Notes under the pieces: model-generated
Database searches by the model: none
Seen by the model: only the letters and a program-made list of their open reading frames with translations
What the model was told of the DNA's origin: nothing
Part shown: one piece after another, positions 49,129-58,698 of the stretch
Layout: the number at the start of each line of letters is the position of its first letter
How positions within the stretch are numbered: position 1 is the stretch's first letter
Assembly (NCBI RefSeq): GCF_014697425.1
Contig: NZ_JACJRU010000004.1
Coordinates: 186,001-250,000 of the forward strand
Source: Nostoc sp. FACHB-110
Lineage (GTDB): Bacteria; Cyanobacteriota; Cyanobacteriia; Cyanobacteriales; Nostocaceae
Length of the DNA stretch: 64,000 nt
Reading direction: 5' to 3'
Translations under genes and position numbers: made by a program

Positions 49129-51546
49129 ATGAATGAACTACTGCAAGCTGTACTTAATAGTGACGAAAAATCTGCTCTACAGCAATTGATAGTCTTATTA
49201 ATTGCTTCAGGTAAACAATACTTATTGAGAAATGAAATTCTGCAATTTTTTGCAGATTATTGCAATAATTATCAAAAGCCTGCTTATTTTTACTACTCTT
49301 CTTCTGTTGGTAAACTCATTCACTATACTCATGAAATAATTTTGTCAGAGGGCGATGCTTGGTTTGTCATTCGACCAAAGATTGCTAGTCAAGAAGTATG
49401 GCGATTAAATGCTGACTTGAGTAAGTGTGAGTTGATGTCTTTGCAAGCTTTTTTGGATGTGAGCGATCGCTTAATTAATCGCTATCAACCCCATATCCTG
49501 GAAATTGACCTTGCCCCATTTTATCAAGATTCTCCTTCTATTGATGACCCGCGCAATATTGGTCAAGGTCTAGCTTTTCTCAACCATTACTTGTGCAATC
49601 AGTTATTAAACGACCCCCAACATTGGTTAGAGCTACTATTTCAAGCATTGCGGCGGGTGCAGTATGATGGTAAACAATTATTAATTGGCGATCGCATTTC
49701 TTCTGGTAGACAATTCGCTACACAAATTAAAGCAGCAATTAAGTTTCTCAGTAATAGACCAGCTAACGAACCCTTCGAGAAATTTCATTTTCACCTCCAA
49801 GACCTGGGTTTAGAACCAGGATGGGGAAATACAGCAGTGCGAGTTAGTGAAACTCTCTCATTACTTGATAGGCTGCTTGATAGTCCTCAGCCTGCTATTT
49901 TAGAAGCATTTGTAGCGCGGGTTCCGGCTGTGTTTCGCGTCGTCTTAATTTCGATTCACGGCTGGGTAGGACAAGAAGATGTGATGGGACGCGATGAAAC
50001 TTTGGGTCAAGTCGCTTATGTTCTGGAACAAGCACGCAGCTTAGAAAATGAACTCCGCGAAGAAATCACACTCGCCGGACTTGACGTATTAGGTATTCAA
50101 CCCCATGTGGTCATTCTGACTCGACTGATTCCTAATTGTGAAGGTACATCCTGCGGACTGCGCTTAGAAAAAGTTGAAGATACAGAAAACGCTTGGATTT
50201 TACGCGTTCCTTTTGCAGAATTTAATCCTGAAATTACTAATAATTGGATTTCTAAATTTGAGATTTGGCCTTATTTAGAAAGCTTTACTAATGATGCGGA
50301 AAAAGAATTACTCGCTGTCTTTAAATGTCGTCCAAATTTAATCATCGGTAATTACAGCGATGGTAATTTAGTCGCCTCATTGTTATCTAACCGCCTCAAA
50401 GTTACTCAATGTAATATTGCTCATTCTTTAGAAAAGCCGAAATATCTATTTAGTAACTTATATTGGCATAATTTAGAAGAGCAATATCATTTCTCGGCAC
50501 AATTCACTGCTGATTTAATCAGTATGAATGCCGCAGATTTTATTATCACTTCATCCTACCAAGAAATTGTCGGTACACCCGAGGGTTTAGGACAGTACGA
50601 ATCCTATAAATTTTTCACGATGCCGCAACTATATCATGTTGTTGATGGCATTGATTTATTTAGTCCAAAGTTTAACTTAGTACCGCCAGGAGTTAATCAA
50701 AAAATCTTCTTTCCCTATACTCAAAAAGAAGACCGAGATTTTCATCAAGGCAAACAAATTAATGACTTACTATTTCACTGCCAAGACCAGCAAATTTTAG
50801 GTAAGTTAGCTGATAGTAATAAACGCCCTATATTTGCTGTAGCTACCCTATCATCAATTAAAAATTTAGCTGGTTTAGCGGAATGCTTTGGTCAAAGTCA
50901 GGAATTAAGACAACGGTGTAATTTAATTTTATTAACCAGTAAATTACACCCAATAGAAGCGACAAATCCAGCAGAAGCGAAAGAAATTCAAAGACTACAC
51001 GACATTATTAATCAATATCATCTGCACAATCACATTCGCTGGCTAGGAATGCGGCTGGCTAGTGGCGAAATTGGTGAAGCTTACCGCCTAATTGCCGATC
51101 GCCAAGGAATTTATATACATTTCGCGCTCTTTGAATCCTTTGGTAGAAGCATTTTAGAAGCGATGATTTCTGGCTTACCAACTTTTGCGACTCAATTTGG
51201 AGGTGCTTTAGAAATTATTGAAAGTAAAGAAGATAGTTTTATTATTAATCCTACCGATTTAGCAGGTACAGCTAAGAAAATTTTGCACTTCCTAGATGAG
51301 TGTGAAAATTATCCTCACCATTGGTCAGAAATATCTGAATGGATGAGTCAGCGAATTCTTAATAAATATAATTGGTCATCCCATAGTAGCCAATTATTAT
51401 TATTAGCCAAGATGTTTAGCTTCTGGAATTTTGTTGCTCCCGAAAACAATGTAGCGCGCGATCGCTACATGGAAAGCTTATTTCATCTCATCTTTAAACC
51501 TAGGGCAGAAACGATTTTAGAACAACATCTGCACAAACATAATTAG
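49129..51546 (+). CDS. Divergent sucrose synthase homologue (GT4)
   Basis: The whole protein (805 aa from ATG 49129) aligns in pattern with cyanobacterial SusA, which interconverts sucrose plus (U/A)DP with NDP-glucose plus fructose. Visible blocks are NYLLRNEI-like LLRNEILQFFADYC, LLLIGDRI, GLEPGWGNTA, the catalytic-His block CNIAHSLEKPKYLFSNLYW, VVDGIDLFSPKFNLVPPGVN and the EX7E motif FESFGRSILEAMISG. Several donor-site residues differ: the usual RPDTGGQV is RDETLGQV, and ARLDRxKN is ATLSSIKN (residues about 572-579), losing two arginines. It may therefore be inactive, altered in donor, or regulatory. GTG codons at 49114/49117 are alternative starts. It lies 33 bp before the GH65 fusion. 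Confidence 0.85.
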   Translation: MNELLQAVLNSDEKSALQQLIVLLIASGKQYLLRNEILQFFADYCNNYQKPAYFYYSSSVGKLIHYTHEIILSEGDAWFVIRPKIASQEVWRLNADLSKCELMSLQAFLDVSDRLINRYQPHILEIDLAPFYQDSPSIDDPRNIGQGLAFLNHYLCNQLLNDPQHWLELLFQALRRVQYDGKQLLIGDRISSGRQFATQIKAAIKFLSNRPANEPFEKFHFHLQDLGLEPGWGNTAVRVSETLSLLDRLLDSPQPAILEAFVARVPAVFRVVLISIHGWVGQEDVMGRDETLGQVAYVLEQARSLENELREEITLAGLDVLGIQPHVVILTRLIPNCEGTSCGLRLEKVEDTENAWILRVPFAEFNPEITNNWISKFEIWPYLESFTNDAEKELLAVFKCRPNLIIGNYSDGNLVASLLSNRLKVTQCNIAHSLEKPKYLFSNLYWHNLEEQYHFSAQFTADLISMNAADFIITSSYQEIVGTPEGLGQYESYKFFTMPQLYHVVDGIDLFSPKFNLVPPGVNQKIFFPYTQKEDRDFHQGKQINDLLFHCQDQQILGKLADSNKRPIFAVATLSSIKNLAGLAECFGQSQELRQRCNLILLTSKLHPIEATNPAEAKEIQRLHDIINQYHLHNHIRWLGMRLASGEIGEAYRLIADRQGIYIHFALFESFGRSILEAMISGLPTFATQFGGALEIIESKEDSFIINPTDLAGTAKKILHFLDECENYPHHWSEISEWMSQRILNKYNWSSHSSQLLLLAKMFSFWNFVAPENNVARDRYMESLFHLIFKPRAETILEQHLHKHN

Positions 51547-51579
51547 CAATGCCTAAATAAATTTCCTAACCTCTAGCCT

Positions 51580-54483
51580 ATGGATACAAAAAGTATTACT
51601 GGCAATTTTATCTATACAGACTGGACATTAACAGAAACCCAGTTTGACCCTGAGCAATTGCATTCTAGAGAAACTATCTTCACAATTGGCAACGGTTATT
51701 TAGGAACACGAGGTAGTTTTGAACGAGACTATCCTGGTGCATTGCCAGCTACTTTTATCCACGGTGTCTATGATGATGTGCCTGTGGTGTATACAGAACT
51801 CGCCAACTGTCCTGATTGGCTACCTATGGTAGTGACAATTGACGGAGAACGCTTTCGCTTCGACGAAGGCGAAATCACTCAATATCAGCGACGGTTAGAT
51901 GTGCATCACGGACTCCTTAGCCGTTTTGTGCGGTGGCGCAGTCCCAGTGGCAAAACCATAGATATTAATTTTGAACGTTTTGCGAGCCTTGCTGATCAGC
52001 ATATTTTGGCACAACGCTGTCAGCTAACACCACTCGATTTTGATGGTGTGATTGAAGTGCAAGGTAGCATTAATGGCTATCCTGAAAACCAAGGATTTAG
52101 TCATTGGACAGATTTAGACCAAGGGAAAACTGAACAAGGCATCTGGTTGCATAGCCGCACCCGGTCTTCTCGCATTACCCTTGGCCTAGCCGCTAAGATG
52201 GCCGTATCTGGAACAGACGCAGTGATACAAGTTAACACCGCGCCTGGTTATCCTTCCTTAACTGCCACATTTATGGCAAAGTCACATCAAACTGTGACAG
52301 TAGAAAAAATAGTTACGGTGTTTACTTCACGGGAAGTTGATACACCAGTCAAGGCAGCACAACAAAAACTTGCCGAAATTACAGACTATGAAAATTTATA
52401 CAACGCTCATACTCAAGCTTGGGACGCAGCTTGGCAAGAGAGTGATATCTTGCTAGAAGGCGATAATACAGCCGCTTTTGCGATTCGTTACAATATTTTT
52501 CAATTGTTAATTGCTGCACCTCGCTATGACGAGAGGGTAAGTATTCCTGCGAAAACTCTGTCTGGTTTTGGCTATCGCGGTCATATTTTTTGGGATACAG
52601 AAATTTTTATTCTGCCATTTTTTACATTTACCCAACCTGCGATCGCGCGCAATCTGCTGACTTACCGCTACCATACTTTACCAGGTGCGAGACGCAAAGC
52701 TTCGCATTCTGGCTATAAAGGCGCGATGTATGCTTGGGAAAGTGCCGAAACTGGCGATGAAGTTACACCCCGGTGGTCGCTTCCCAATGATTTTTATGGT
52801 GAAGATGTCAGAATTTGGTGTCGCGATCGGGAAATTCATATCAGTGCAGATATTACCTACGCAGTTTGGTATTACTGGTTAATCACAGGTGATGATAATT
52901 GGCTTCTAGACTACGGTGCAGAGATTGTTTTAGATACCGCTATCTTTTGGGGAAGTCGAGTTGAGTATAATACAGAACATGATTATTACGAAATTCGCGG
53001 GGTAATTGGTGCTGATGAGTACCATGAATTGGTGCATAATAACACCTTTACTAACCGTATGGTGCAATGGCATTTAGAAAAAGCCTTAATCATTGATGAT
53101 TGGCTGCGGCAACATTTCCCAGAACGCGCGACGGAGTTAGCAGAGAAGTTGCAAATTACAGCCGAAGTGCGATCGCATTGGCAAGAAATCATTGATAAAA
53201 TTTTAATTCCCTACGACCCAAAAACCGGATTAATTGAGCAATGTGAGGGATTTTTCCAACTCCAAGATATTAATTTACAAGACTACGAACCGCGTCAGCG
53301 TTCCATCCAAGCGATTTTAGGCATTGAAGAAGGTAATAAGCGACAAATTCTCAAGCAGCCAGATGTATTGATGCTGCTTTATTTAATGCGGGAATCAGCA
53401 GATTTCCCTTACAATTCCAAATCCCTACAAGCAAATTGGGACTACTACGCGCCACGCACAGATATTACCTACGGTTCATCCCTTGGCCCGGCAATTCACG
53501 CCATCCTGGCATCAGATTTAAGCCAATCAAACATAGCCTACAAACAGTTCATGCAAGCGGCAATGGTGGATTTAGAAGATAGCCGAGGTAACACCCATGA
53601 AGGAATTCACGGTGCGAGTGCAGGTGGTGTGTGGCAAGCAGTAGTTTTTGGATTTGGTGGAATTCAGTTAACCCACGACGGCCCTGTAGCTAACCCGCAC
53701 CTACCTTCTCACTGGACGCGACTGAAATTTAAACTCCACTGGCGCGGAAAATCCCATGAATTTGATTTGCACCAGCAACAGAAAAACGGCAGACAAGGAG
53801 GATTAAAAACAATGCCAGATATTCGCGGAGTAATTTTTGACCTTGATGGTGTGCTAACAGATACAGCCGAGTATCACTATCAAGCTTGGCAAAGATTAGC
53901 TGATGAAGAGGGAATCCCCTTTAGCCGCCAAGCTAATGAAGCCTTGCGGGGCGTATCTCGGCGCGAATCGTTGATGTTAATTATAGGCGATCGCAAGTAT
54001 TCGGAAGCACAAATCCAAGAAATGATGGAGCGTAAAAATGGATACTATGTAGAACTAATCCATCATGTTACACCAAAAGATTTATTGCCAGGTGCGATCG
54101 CACTTTTGGACGAATTACGGCAAGCTGGAATTAAGACAGCCATCGGTTCGGCAAGTAAAAATGCCCAAACCGTCATCCAACTCTTAGGGATTGCTGATAA
54201 AGTAGATGCGATGGCTGATGGTTACAGCGTACAGCAACCCAAACCCGCACCAGATTTATTTTTATACGCCGCCAAAGAATTAGGACTGCAACCAGCACAA
54301 TGTGTAGTCGTAGAAGATGCCGCCGCCGGAGTTGAAGCCGCCTTAGCCGGGGGTATGTGGGCAGTAGGACTCGGCCCAGTTGAACGCGTCGGTGCTGCCC
54401 ATGTAGTATTACCTAGCCTAGCAGGGGTGAAGTGGGCAGATATCCAAGCTAAGTTGAGTGAAAAAGTTGTGAGTGCTGAGTAA
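51580..54483 (+). CDS. GH65 disaccharide phosphorylase fused to beta-phosphoglucomutase
   Basis: Two enzymes in one chain. Residues about 1-735 are a GH65 glycoside phosphorylase of the maltose/kojibiose/trehalose phosphorylase class: GNGYLGTRGSFERDYPG, the catalytic acid E480 in IGADEYHELVHNN, LKQPDVLMLLYLM, and GNTHEGIHGASAGGVWQA. Residues 745-967 are a HAD-type beta-phosphoglucomutase: FDLDGVLTDTAEYHYQAW with the nucleophile and acid aspartates, SASKNAQ, and VVEDAAAGVEAA. Together they would turn an alpha-linked glucose disaccharide plus phosphate into glucose and, via beta-glucose-1-phosphate, glucose-6-phosphate. An ideal ribosome site (53795-53801) precedes M745. The substrate is not assignable. 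Confidence 0.9.
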   Translation: MDTKSITGNFIYTDWTLTETQFDPEQLHSRETIFTIGNGYLGTRGSFERDYPGALPATFIHGVYDDVPVVYTELANCPDWLPMVVTIDGERFRFDEGEITQYQRRLDVHHGLLSRFVRWRSPSGKTIDINFERFASLADQHILAQRCQLTPLDFDGVIEVQGSINGYPENQGFSHWTDLDQGKTEQGIWLHSRTRSSRITLGLAAKMAVSGTDAVIQVNTAPGYPSLTATFMAKSHQTVTVEKIVTVFTSREVDTPVKAAQQKLAEITDYENLYNAHTQAWDAAWQESDILLEGDNTAAFAIRYNIFQLLIAAPRYDERVSIPAKTLSGFGYRGHIFWDTEIFILPFFTFTQPAIARNLLTYRYHTLPGARRKASHSGYKGAMYAWESAETGDEVTPRWSLPNDFYGEDVRIWCRDREIHISADITYAVWYYWLITGDDNWLLDYGAEIVLDTAIFWGSRVEYNTEHDYYEIRGVIGADEYHELVHNNTFTNRMVQWHLEKALIIDDWLRQHFPERATELAEKLQITAEVRSHWQEIIDKILIPYDPKTGLIEQCEGFFQLQDINLQDYEPRQRSIQAILGIEEGNKRQILKQPDVLMLLYLMRESADFPYNSKSLQANWDYYAPRTDITYGSSLGPAIHAILASDLSQSNIAYKQFMQAAMVDLEDSRGNTHEGIHGASAGGVWQAVVFGFGGIQLTHDGPVANPHLPSHWTRLKFKLHWRGKSHEFDLHQQQKNGRQGGLKTMPDIRGVIFDLDGVLTDTAEYHYQAWQRLADEEGIPFSRQANEALRGVSRRESLMLIIGDRKYSEAQIQEMMERKNGYYVELIHHVTPKDLLPGAIALLDELRQAGIKTAIGSASKNAQTVIQLLGIADKVDAMADGYSVQQPKPAPDLFLYAAKELGLQPAQCVVVEDAAAGVEAALAGGMWAVGLGPVERVGAAHVVLPSLAGVKWADIQAKLSEKVVSAE
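53795..53814 (+). promoter_or_regulatory. Internal Shine-Dalgarno and ATG at the GH65 / phosphoglucomutase joint
   Basis: AAGGAGG at 53795-53801 is 10 bases before an in-frame ATG at 53812. Translation from there gives a complete 223-aa beta-phosphoglucomutase (53812-54483). A separate second product from the same gene is plausible. Confidence 0.7.
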
Positions 54484-54488
54484 AAAAT

Positions 54489-54533
54489 TATATTCCTCCT
54501 GCCCCCTGCACCCTGCCCCCTGCCCCCTGCCTT
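54489..54533. repeat. CCCCTGC heptamer array between convergent genes
   Basis: Units CCCCTGC, ACCCTGC, CCCCTGC, CCCCTGC (about 54501-54530) fill the space between two convergent stop codons. The same heptamer is read in frame in the metalloprotease at 55932-55959. Confidence 0.88.
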
Positions 54534-57275
54534 CTACCGAGAAACCAACTGCGCGTTTAAGGCTTTCGTAATGCGATCGCCGACAAATTCAAGATGGGCT
54601 ATTGTGTAAATATCTAGTGTTGTGCCAAATTGTTGCAGCTTGGTGTCAATTGCTTTTTGCAGTTGCCGCAATTCATACCAAGCAAGTGTGCGCCCATCTT
54701 CTAATTCATCATGATTATTCAACACCATTTCTAGCAATATATTGAGATGTTCTCTTTGCAAGGAACGGCGAATGCTAGAAATTGATTTTGGTTCTTCTTG
54801 GGTGAAAACTTCCTTCCAAATGCCTGTTTGCAGCGTGTCAAATAACTCTGGCATGGAAAGTGCTTGCCCAGCTTGAGTTTTTAATTCTACATCCCGCAGA
54901 CGATTTAAGCGATCGCTATCTAACAGCGATCGTAATATGGCACTTTGAAAATAGAGAAGGCGATCGTGAATAGGATAATCAAGTCGGCTATGATGTATCG
55001 GGCTACCCCAATGTTGCCAACGCGAAGGTGCAAGTTGATTTAACAATTGCGGCGAGAAACTAAAAGCATCGTCAGCAAAAACATATTCTTGCAGCTTGGC
55101 TAATGCTTGGCGTTGTTGGGTTAGGGAAACAGGTACAAAAACCCAAGAATTATCATCACCAGCATGAAGCCGCCGGAATGATTGTCCACCAATATATTGA
55201 GACAGTAAGCTGGCATTGCGGAAATAATATCTCAGCACTCGATTAAATAAAACCCGCAAGCTGCTATAACTTTCTCCCTTGGGTAAGTAACCCTCATCTA
55301 GACGTTGCCACATTACACGGGCGTTATCCATTTGCCATTGCGAATACATCAACACATCACTACTCATATCCCAAAGATTTGCTAGTGGGTTGATGTCGTG
55401 AGTATCTTCATCAGTGGCGTAAGATAATTCTGGTTGCGGTGATGCTAAAGCGATTTCTTCTAAAAAGCTTTTTTCTGCTTCCGGCGTGACAATTTCACCT
55501 GCTGCATCAGGAATTTTTTGATAACCATATTGAATTGCCCATTCATCATAAGGGCCAACCACACTAGGAAAATACTCACCTTGCGGCACTCCCTGAGGGG
55601 CGATATTCACAGGCAAATAATCCATAACCGAACCTGCTAAACCTTTGGTTTGGGTGATTTCAGGGTTATTCAATTCTTGCGGCGTTAACATCGTGCTGCC
55701 ATGAAAATTATGCCGCAAACCCAGAGTATGTCCAACTTCGTGGGCAATGACAGAACGCAAGTATTGATGCACATACTCCTTCATCGTTTCACTATTGGGT
55801 TTATTATTTTGCAGCAGTGATAATGCTAACGCCCCCATAGCGACTTGTTCTGTAGATTCTGCGCCGTAACAAAATTCAGTATTTTGGGAGTGGGGAGTAG
55901 GGAGTGGGGTGTAAGGTAAAAAACTTTCTTCCCCCTGCCCCCTGCCCCCTGCCCCCTGCCTCTCAACTCCTGCCTGACACATCGACGAAGCCTCTATCAG
56001 TGCGTGATATTCTTGCTGAATTGAACGCACCATATTGGCATCGACAATAATATCTGCATCTAAGATTTCGCCTGTGAGGGGGTTAACACGCATCGGCCCT
56101 CTAGCAAAACCAGCGTCTAAAGAATTGAACCAGCGAATGGTGTTGTAGCGCACATCTGCGGGATGCCATTCAGCATCATCGGGCATTTGTCGTACTTCTA
56201 CTGCATTTTGAAATCCGGCTTTTTCAAAGGCTTTATTCCACATTAAAACGCCTTCACGAATGGCATCTCGGTAGATAGGCGGGACGGCATTTTCAATCCA
56301 AAAGACAATCGGCTTTTTGGGTGGCGATAAAGGTACTTTAGGGTTTGATGGTTCTAAATGCCAGCGATTAATATAACGGACAAATGGTTCTTGCAGATTA
56401 TCCTGAGAAAAGTCTTGAAAAGCAGTAATAAAATAGCCTACTCGGTCATCCGCAATTCTAGGTAGATAACCGTTATTTTCATGTAATTGCGAGAAACTAT
56501 AATGTACTTTTAAACTTAGGGCGCGACTATCCGGTAACGTCACTAAATTTGCACCTTCTGGTGAAGAGAAACCATAAATTGAATCAATTTCTACGTTTTC
56601 CGGAAAGCTGTTAATTTTGCCAAAATAAGATTTGGTTTTTTCTAGGCGGTAATCTGCCTGTAAATAGTATTTTAATAAAGGTGTTAATCCTGGAAAGTCT
56701 TGCATGAGCAAGTCTTCGAGGTTGATTAAAATATTTTTACTGCGTGGGTCAATACTATCTATCTCTATTGAATAAAGTACTGAATCGCTAAAGGAACGAG
56801 CTAGCGATCGCTGTTCTGCTTCTCCTGATTTTATGCGAAATTTGACATTCTGAATGACAAAATGCAAATTATGATTCACGCGCCGAAAATAAAACAGGAA
56901 ATCCGCTAAAGGTAAGCCGCTATAAATCCCACTTTCACCTAGTCCTGATTCTAACGTTATTGTTGCTAGATAACTTTTATTTAGCTGTTCTGGTTTAACT
57001 TCTAAATAAACCTCACCCGATGCTTCATGAGTATAAAGTGTGAATAGTCCTGTTTGTTTAATTACACCTTTAACTATTTCACGATATCGACGCAGTTCTT
57101 CCTTTTTATTCTCACCAAAACTACTAGCACTCGCTAAATTTTCTACTACTGGGATAGGGTTTAATTCCTGAACATAAGGTTCTGACAATTGAGTTGCGAT
57201 CGCCCAATCATGATTGAGGAAAAAGTTATATAGCAATATCGTACAGATAGCTAATTTTGCGATCCAGTGTCTCAT
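54534..57275 (-). CDS. Secreted zinc-dependent metalloprotease (DUF5117/DUF4953 type)
   Basis: Large envelope or periplasmic protein with a signal sequence (KLAICTILLYNFFLNHDWAIA). The zinc site is HEVGHTLGLRHNFHGS, the extended HExxHxxGxxH of metzincin-like peptidases. Upstream parts include the conserved GVLMWNKAFEKAGF and WFNSLDAGFARGPMRVNPLTGEI-like segments, and SVMDYLPVNI supplies the Met-turn. The length of 913 aa fits the family. Residues about 433-465 (AGVERQGAGGRGQGEESF onward) are a heptamer composite read in frame, which must form a loop between two conserved parts; the frame stays open. Function is unknown; degradation of exported proteins is likely. Confidence 0.87.
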   Translation of the reverse strand: MRHWIAKLAICTILLYNFFLNHDWAIATQLSEPYVQELNPIPVVENLASASSFGENKKEELRRYREIVKGVIKQTGLFTLYTHEASGEVYLEVKPEQLNKSYLATITLESGLGESGIYSGLPLADFLFYFRRVNHNLHFVIQNVKFRIKSGEAEQRSLARSFSDSVLYSIEIDSIDPRSKNILINLEDLLMQDFPGLTPLLKYYLQADYRLEKTKSYFGKINSFPENVEIDSIYGFSSPEGANLVTLPDSRALSLKVHYSFSQLHENNGYLPRIADDRVGYFITAFQDFSQDNLQEPFVRYINRWHLEPSNPKVPLSPPKKPIVFWIENAVPPIYRDAIREGVLMWNKAFEKAGFQNAVEVRQMPDDAEWHPADVRYNTIRWFNSLDAGFARGPMRVNPLTGEILDADIIVDANMVRSIQQEYHALIEASSMCQAGVERQGAGGRGQGEESFLPYTPLPTPHSQNTEFCYGAESTEQVAMGALALSLLQNNKPNSETMKEYVHQYLRSVIAHEVGHTLGLRHNFHGSTMLTPQELNNPEITQTKGLAGSVMDYLPVNIAPQGVPQGEYFPSVVGPYDEWAIQYGYQKIPDAAGEIVTPEAEKSFLEEIALASPQPELSYATDEDTHDINPLANLWDMSSDVLMYSQWQMDNARVMWQRLDEGYLPKGESYSSLRVLFNRVLRYYFRNASLLSQYIGGQSFRRLHAGDDNSWVFVPVSLTQQRQALAKLQEYVFADDAFSFSPQLLNQLAPSRWQHWGSPIHHSRLDYPIHDRLLYFQSAILRSLLDSDRLNRLRDVELKTQAGQALSMPELFDTLQTGIWKEVFTQEEPKSISSIRRSLQREHLNILLEMVLNNHDELEDGRTLAWYELRQLQKAIDTKLQQFGTTLDIYTIAHLEFVGDRITKALNAQLVSR
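55886..55959. repeat. In-frame heptamer composite inside the metalloprotease gene
   Basis: Four phased units GGGAGTG, GGGAGTA, GGGAGTG, GGGTGTA (55886-55913), an 18-base core, then four perfect CCCCTGC units (55932-55959). It has the same two-arm architecture as the intergenic composites but different heptamers. Confidence 0.9.
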
Positions 57276-57653
57276 CCTTTAGCTTGTGATTCTGATGTGG
57301 TGGTTGTATCTATAAAAAGTAGGAATACGCAGTGAGTAAGTATTTCTGAGACTTCTTCAATACTTAAAGCTGACTTTCTGTGTAAATTCACTCTTGTCAG
57401 ATAAAGGATTGTTTTACCCAAAAAAGATGAGAAGTCTTGTAATCGATAGTTGGGGCTTTTAAAGAGTTTTCATTGAGCAAATGAAATTAATTGTATCTTA
57501 GGGTAGATGTTTTTTACATCTTGAGATATATGTTTTTTGCAATATATATGGTTAACACGATCAAAGAAAGTATTTGCTGTTACCGTTAAGGGTGCAAAAA
57601 CTCTACAAATGCTCTCAAGTAACAGCAGGTTGTGATTGCAAAGTGCTGAGTCA
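57276..57653. other. Gene-free stretch upstream of the metalloprotease
   Basis: AT-rich, probably holding the metalloprotease promoter. The short open frame at 57574-57771 runs into the inverted repeat and is not believed to be a gene. Confidence 0.4.
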
Positions 57654-57717
57654 GTTGATGTGCATTCCAGTTGCAGAATTTGAATTGTTGGTAAAAACTT
57701 CCAACCCTCTCCCCTGC
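57654..57717. repeat. Left arm of a 64-bp inverted repeat flanking the transaldolase gene
   Basis: About 90% identical to the reverse complement of 58699-58762. Shared core GTTGCAGAATTTGAATTGTT; both end in CCCTCTCCCCTGC. The two arms are about 1 kb apart and enclose a single gene with its promoter. Confidence 0.85.
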
Positions 57718-57987
57718 ACCCCGGCTGACAGGTGTAGGTTTTTTACGTTCTACCCCAAAAACATTGATTGAGGGTGTAAGGGGGATGGAACTCGGATTAA
57801 ATCGTGATTTTTAGAGTCGCTACTCATCACTGGGTTAAAAACCTACACTTGTGAACTGCTCCCTTGCGGCCTTAATGAGAAGTTTTTAACAGGACACGAT
57901 ATTAGTGGCATTTCCCAGTCAAGGCGAAAATCTTAAAGCCAAAATTGTTATGATGCCAGCGATAGCATATTAAGGAAAATAGATTCA

Positions 57988-58629
57988 GTGAGCTTATTTT
58001 TGGATTCGGCGATTGCGGCGGAAGCAGAAGTTGCGAAACAATTAGGTTGGGTAAAAGGCATCACTACTAACCCAACATTGTTAGCCAAAAGCCCATTACC
58101 AGCAGAAACTACCCTCAAACAACTGGCAGAATTAACTACAGGGCCGTTGTTTTATCAGTTGATGGCAGATGAATTCACAGAAATGGTAGCTGAAGGTCGT
58201 GCTGCTTTTAACCTGATAGGCAAACAAACTGTACTCAAAATTCCAGCTTCTTTAGTTGGTTTTCAGGTAGTAAATGAACTCGCGCCGGAAATTCCTTGTG
58301 CAGTCACAGCCATATATAGTGCAGCGCAAGCAGCTGTAGCTGGTGAAGCAGGCGCGAAATATGCGATCGCTTATGTCAATCGAGCCACTAAACTTTTAGG
58401 TGATGGAGTAGCCTTAGTACGAGAAATGGCCAGTGTCTTAGCCAAAAGCAACACAGAAATTATGGCAGCTAGTATTAAATCTCCGGAAGAAGCAGTCGCC
58501 TCACTCAACGCTGGCGCACATCATCTAACATTACCTCTGGCAATGTTGCAGGCAATGACTAATCACGAACTCTCACTGCAAACCATTGATGAATTTGCCG
58601 AAAATGGACGGGGGATATTACATCTATAG
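57988..58629 (+). CDS. Transaldolase-like / fructose-6-phosphate aldolase-like protein
   Basis: A short (213 aa) class I aldolase of the TalA/FSA family. The N-terminus FLDSAIAAEAEVAKQLGWVKGITTNPTLLAKS is the family signature. The Schiff-base lysine is in TVLKIPASLVGFQV, and AVTAIYSAAQAAVAGEAGAKY and MAASIKSPEEAVASLNAGAHHLTLP are conserved barrel strands. It could act in the pentose-phosphate route or cleave fructose-6-phosphate; the short class cannot be resolved by eye. The start is GTG (57988), with AAGGAA about 13 bases upstream. It is enclosed by inverted repeats. Confidence 0.88.
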   Translation: MSLFLDSAIAAEAEVAKQLGWVKGITTNPTLLAKSPLPAETTLKQLAELTTGPLFYQLMADEFTEMVAEGRAAFNLIGKQTVLKIPASLVGFQVVNELAPEIPCAVTAIYSAAQAAVAGEAGAKYAIAYVNRATKLLGDGVALVREMASVLAKSNTEIMAASIKSPEEAVASLNAGAHHLTLPLAMLQAMTNHELSLQTIDEFAENGRGILHL

Positions 58630-58698
58630 CAGGACTTACGCACAAAGTGTATCTGTAGAGACTGGGGTCAGGAACAGGGATGTAGGGGGCTTTCAAGG

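Noticed and set aside
57574-57771. 65-codon plus-strand open frame upstream of the transaldolase gene
   Set aside because: It runs through the left arm of an inverted repeat and heptamer-like CCCTCTCCCCTGC; the same sequence at the right arm has no open frame.
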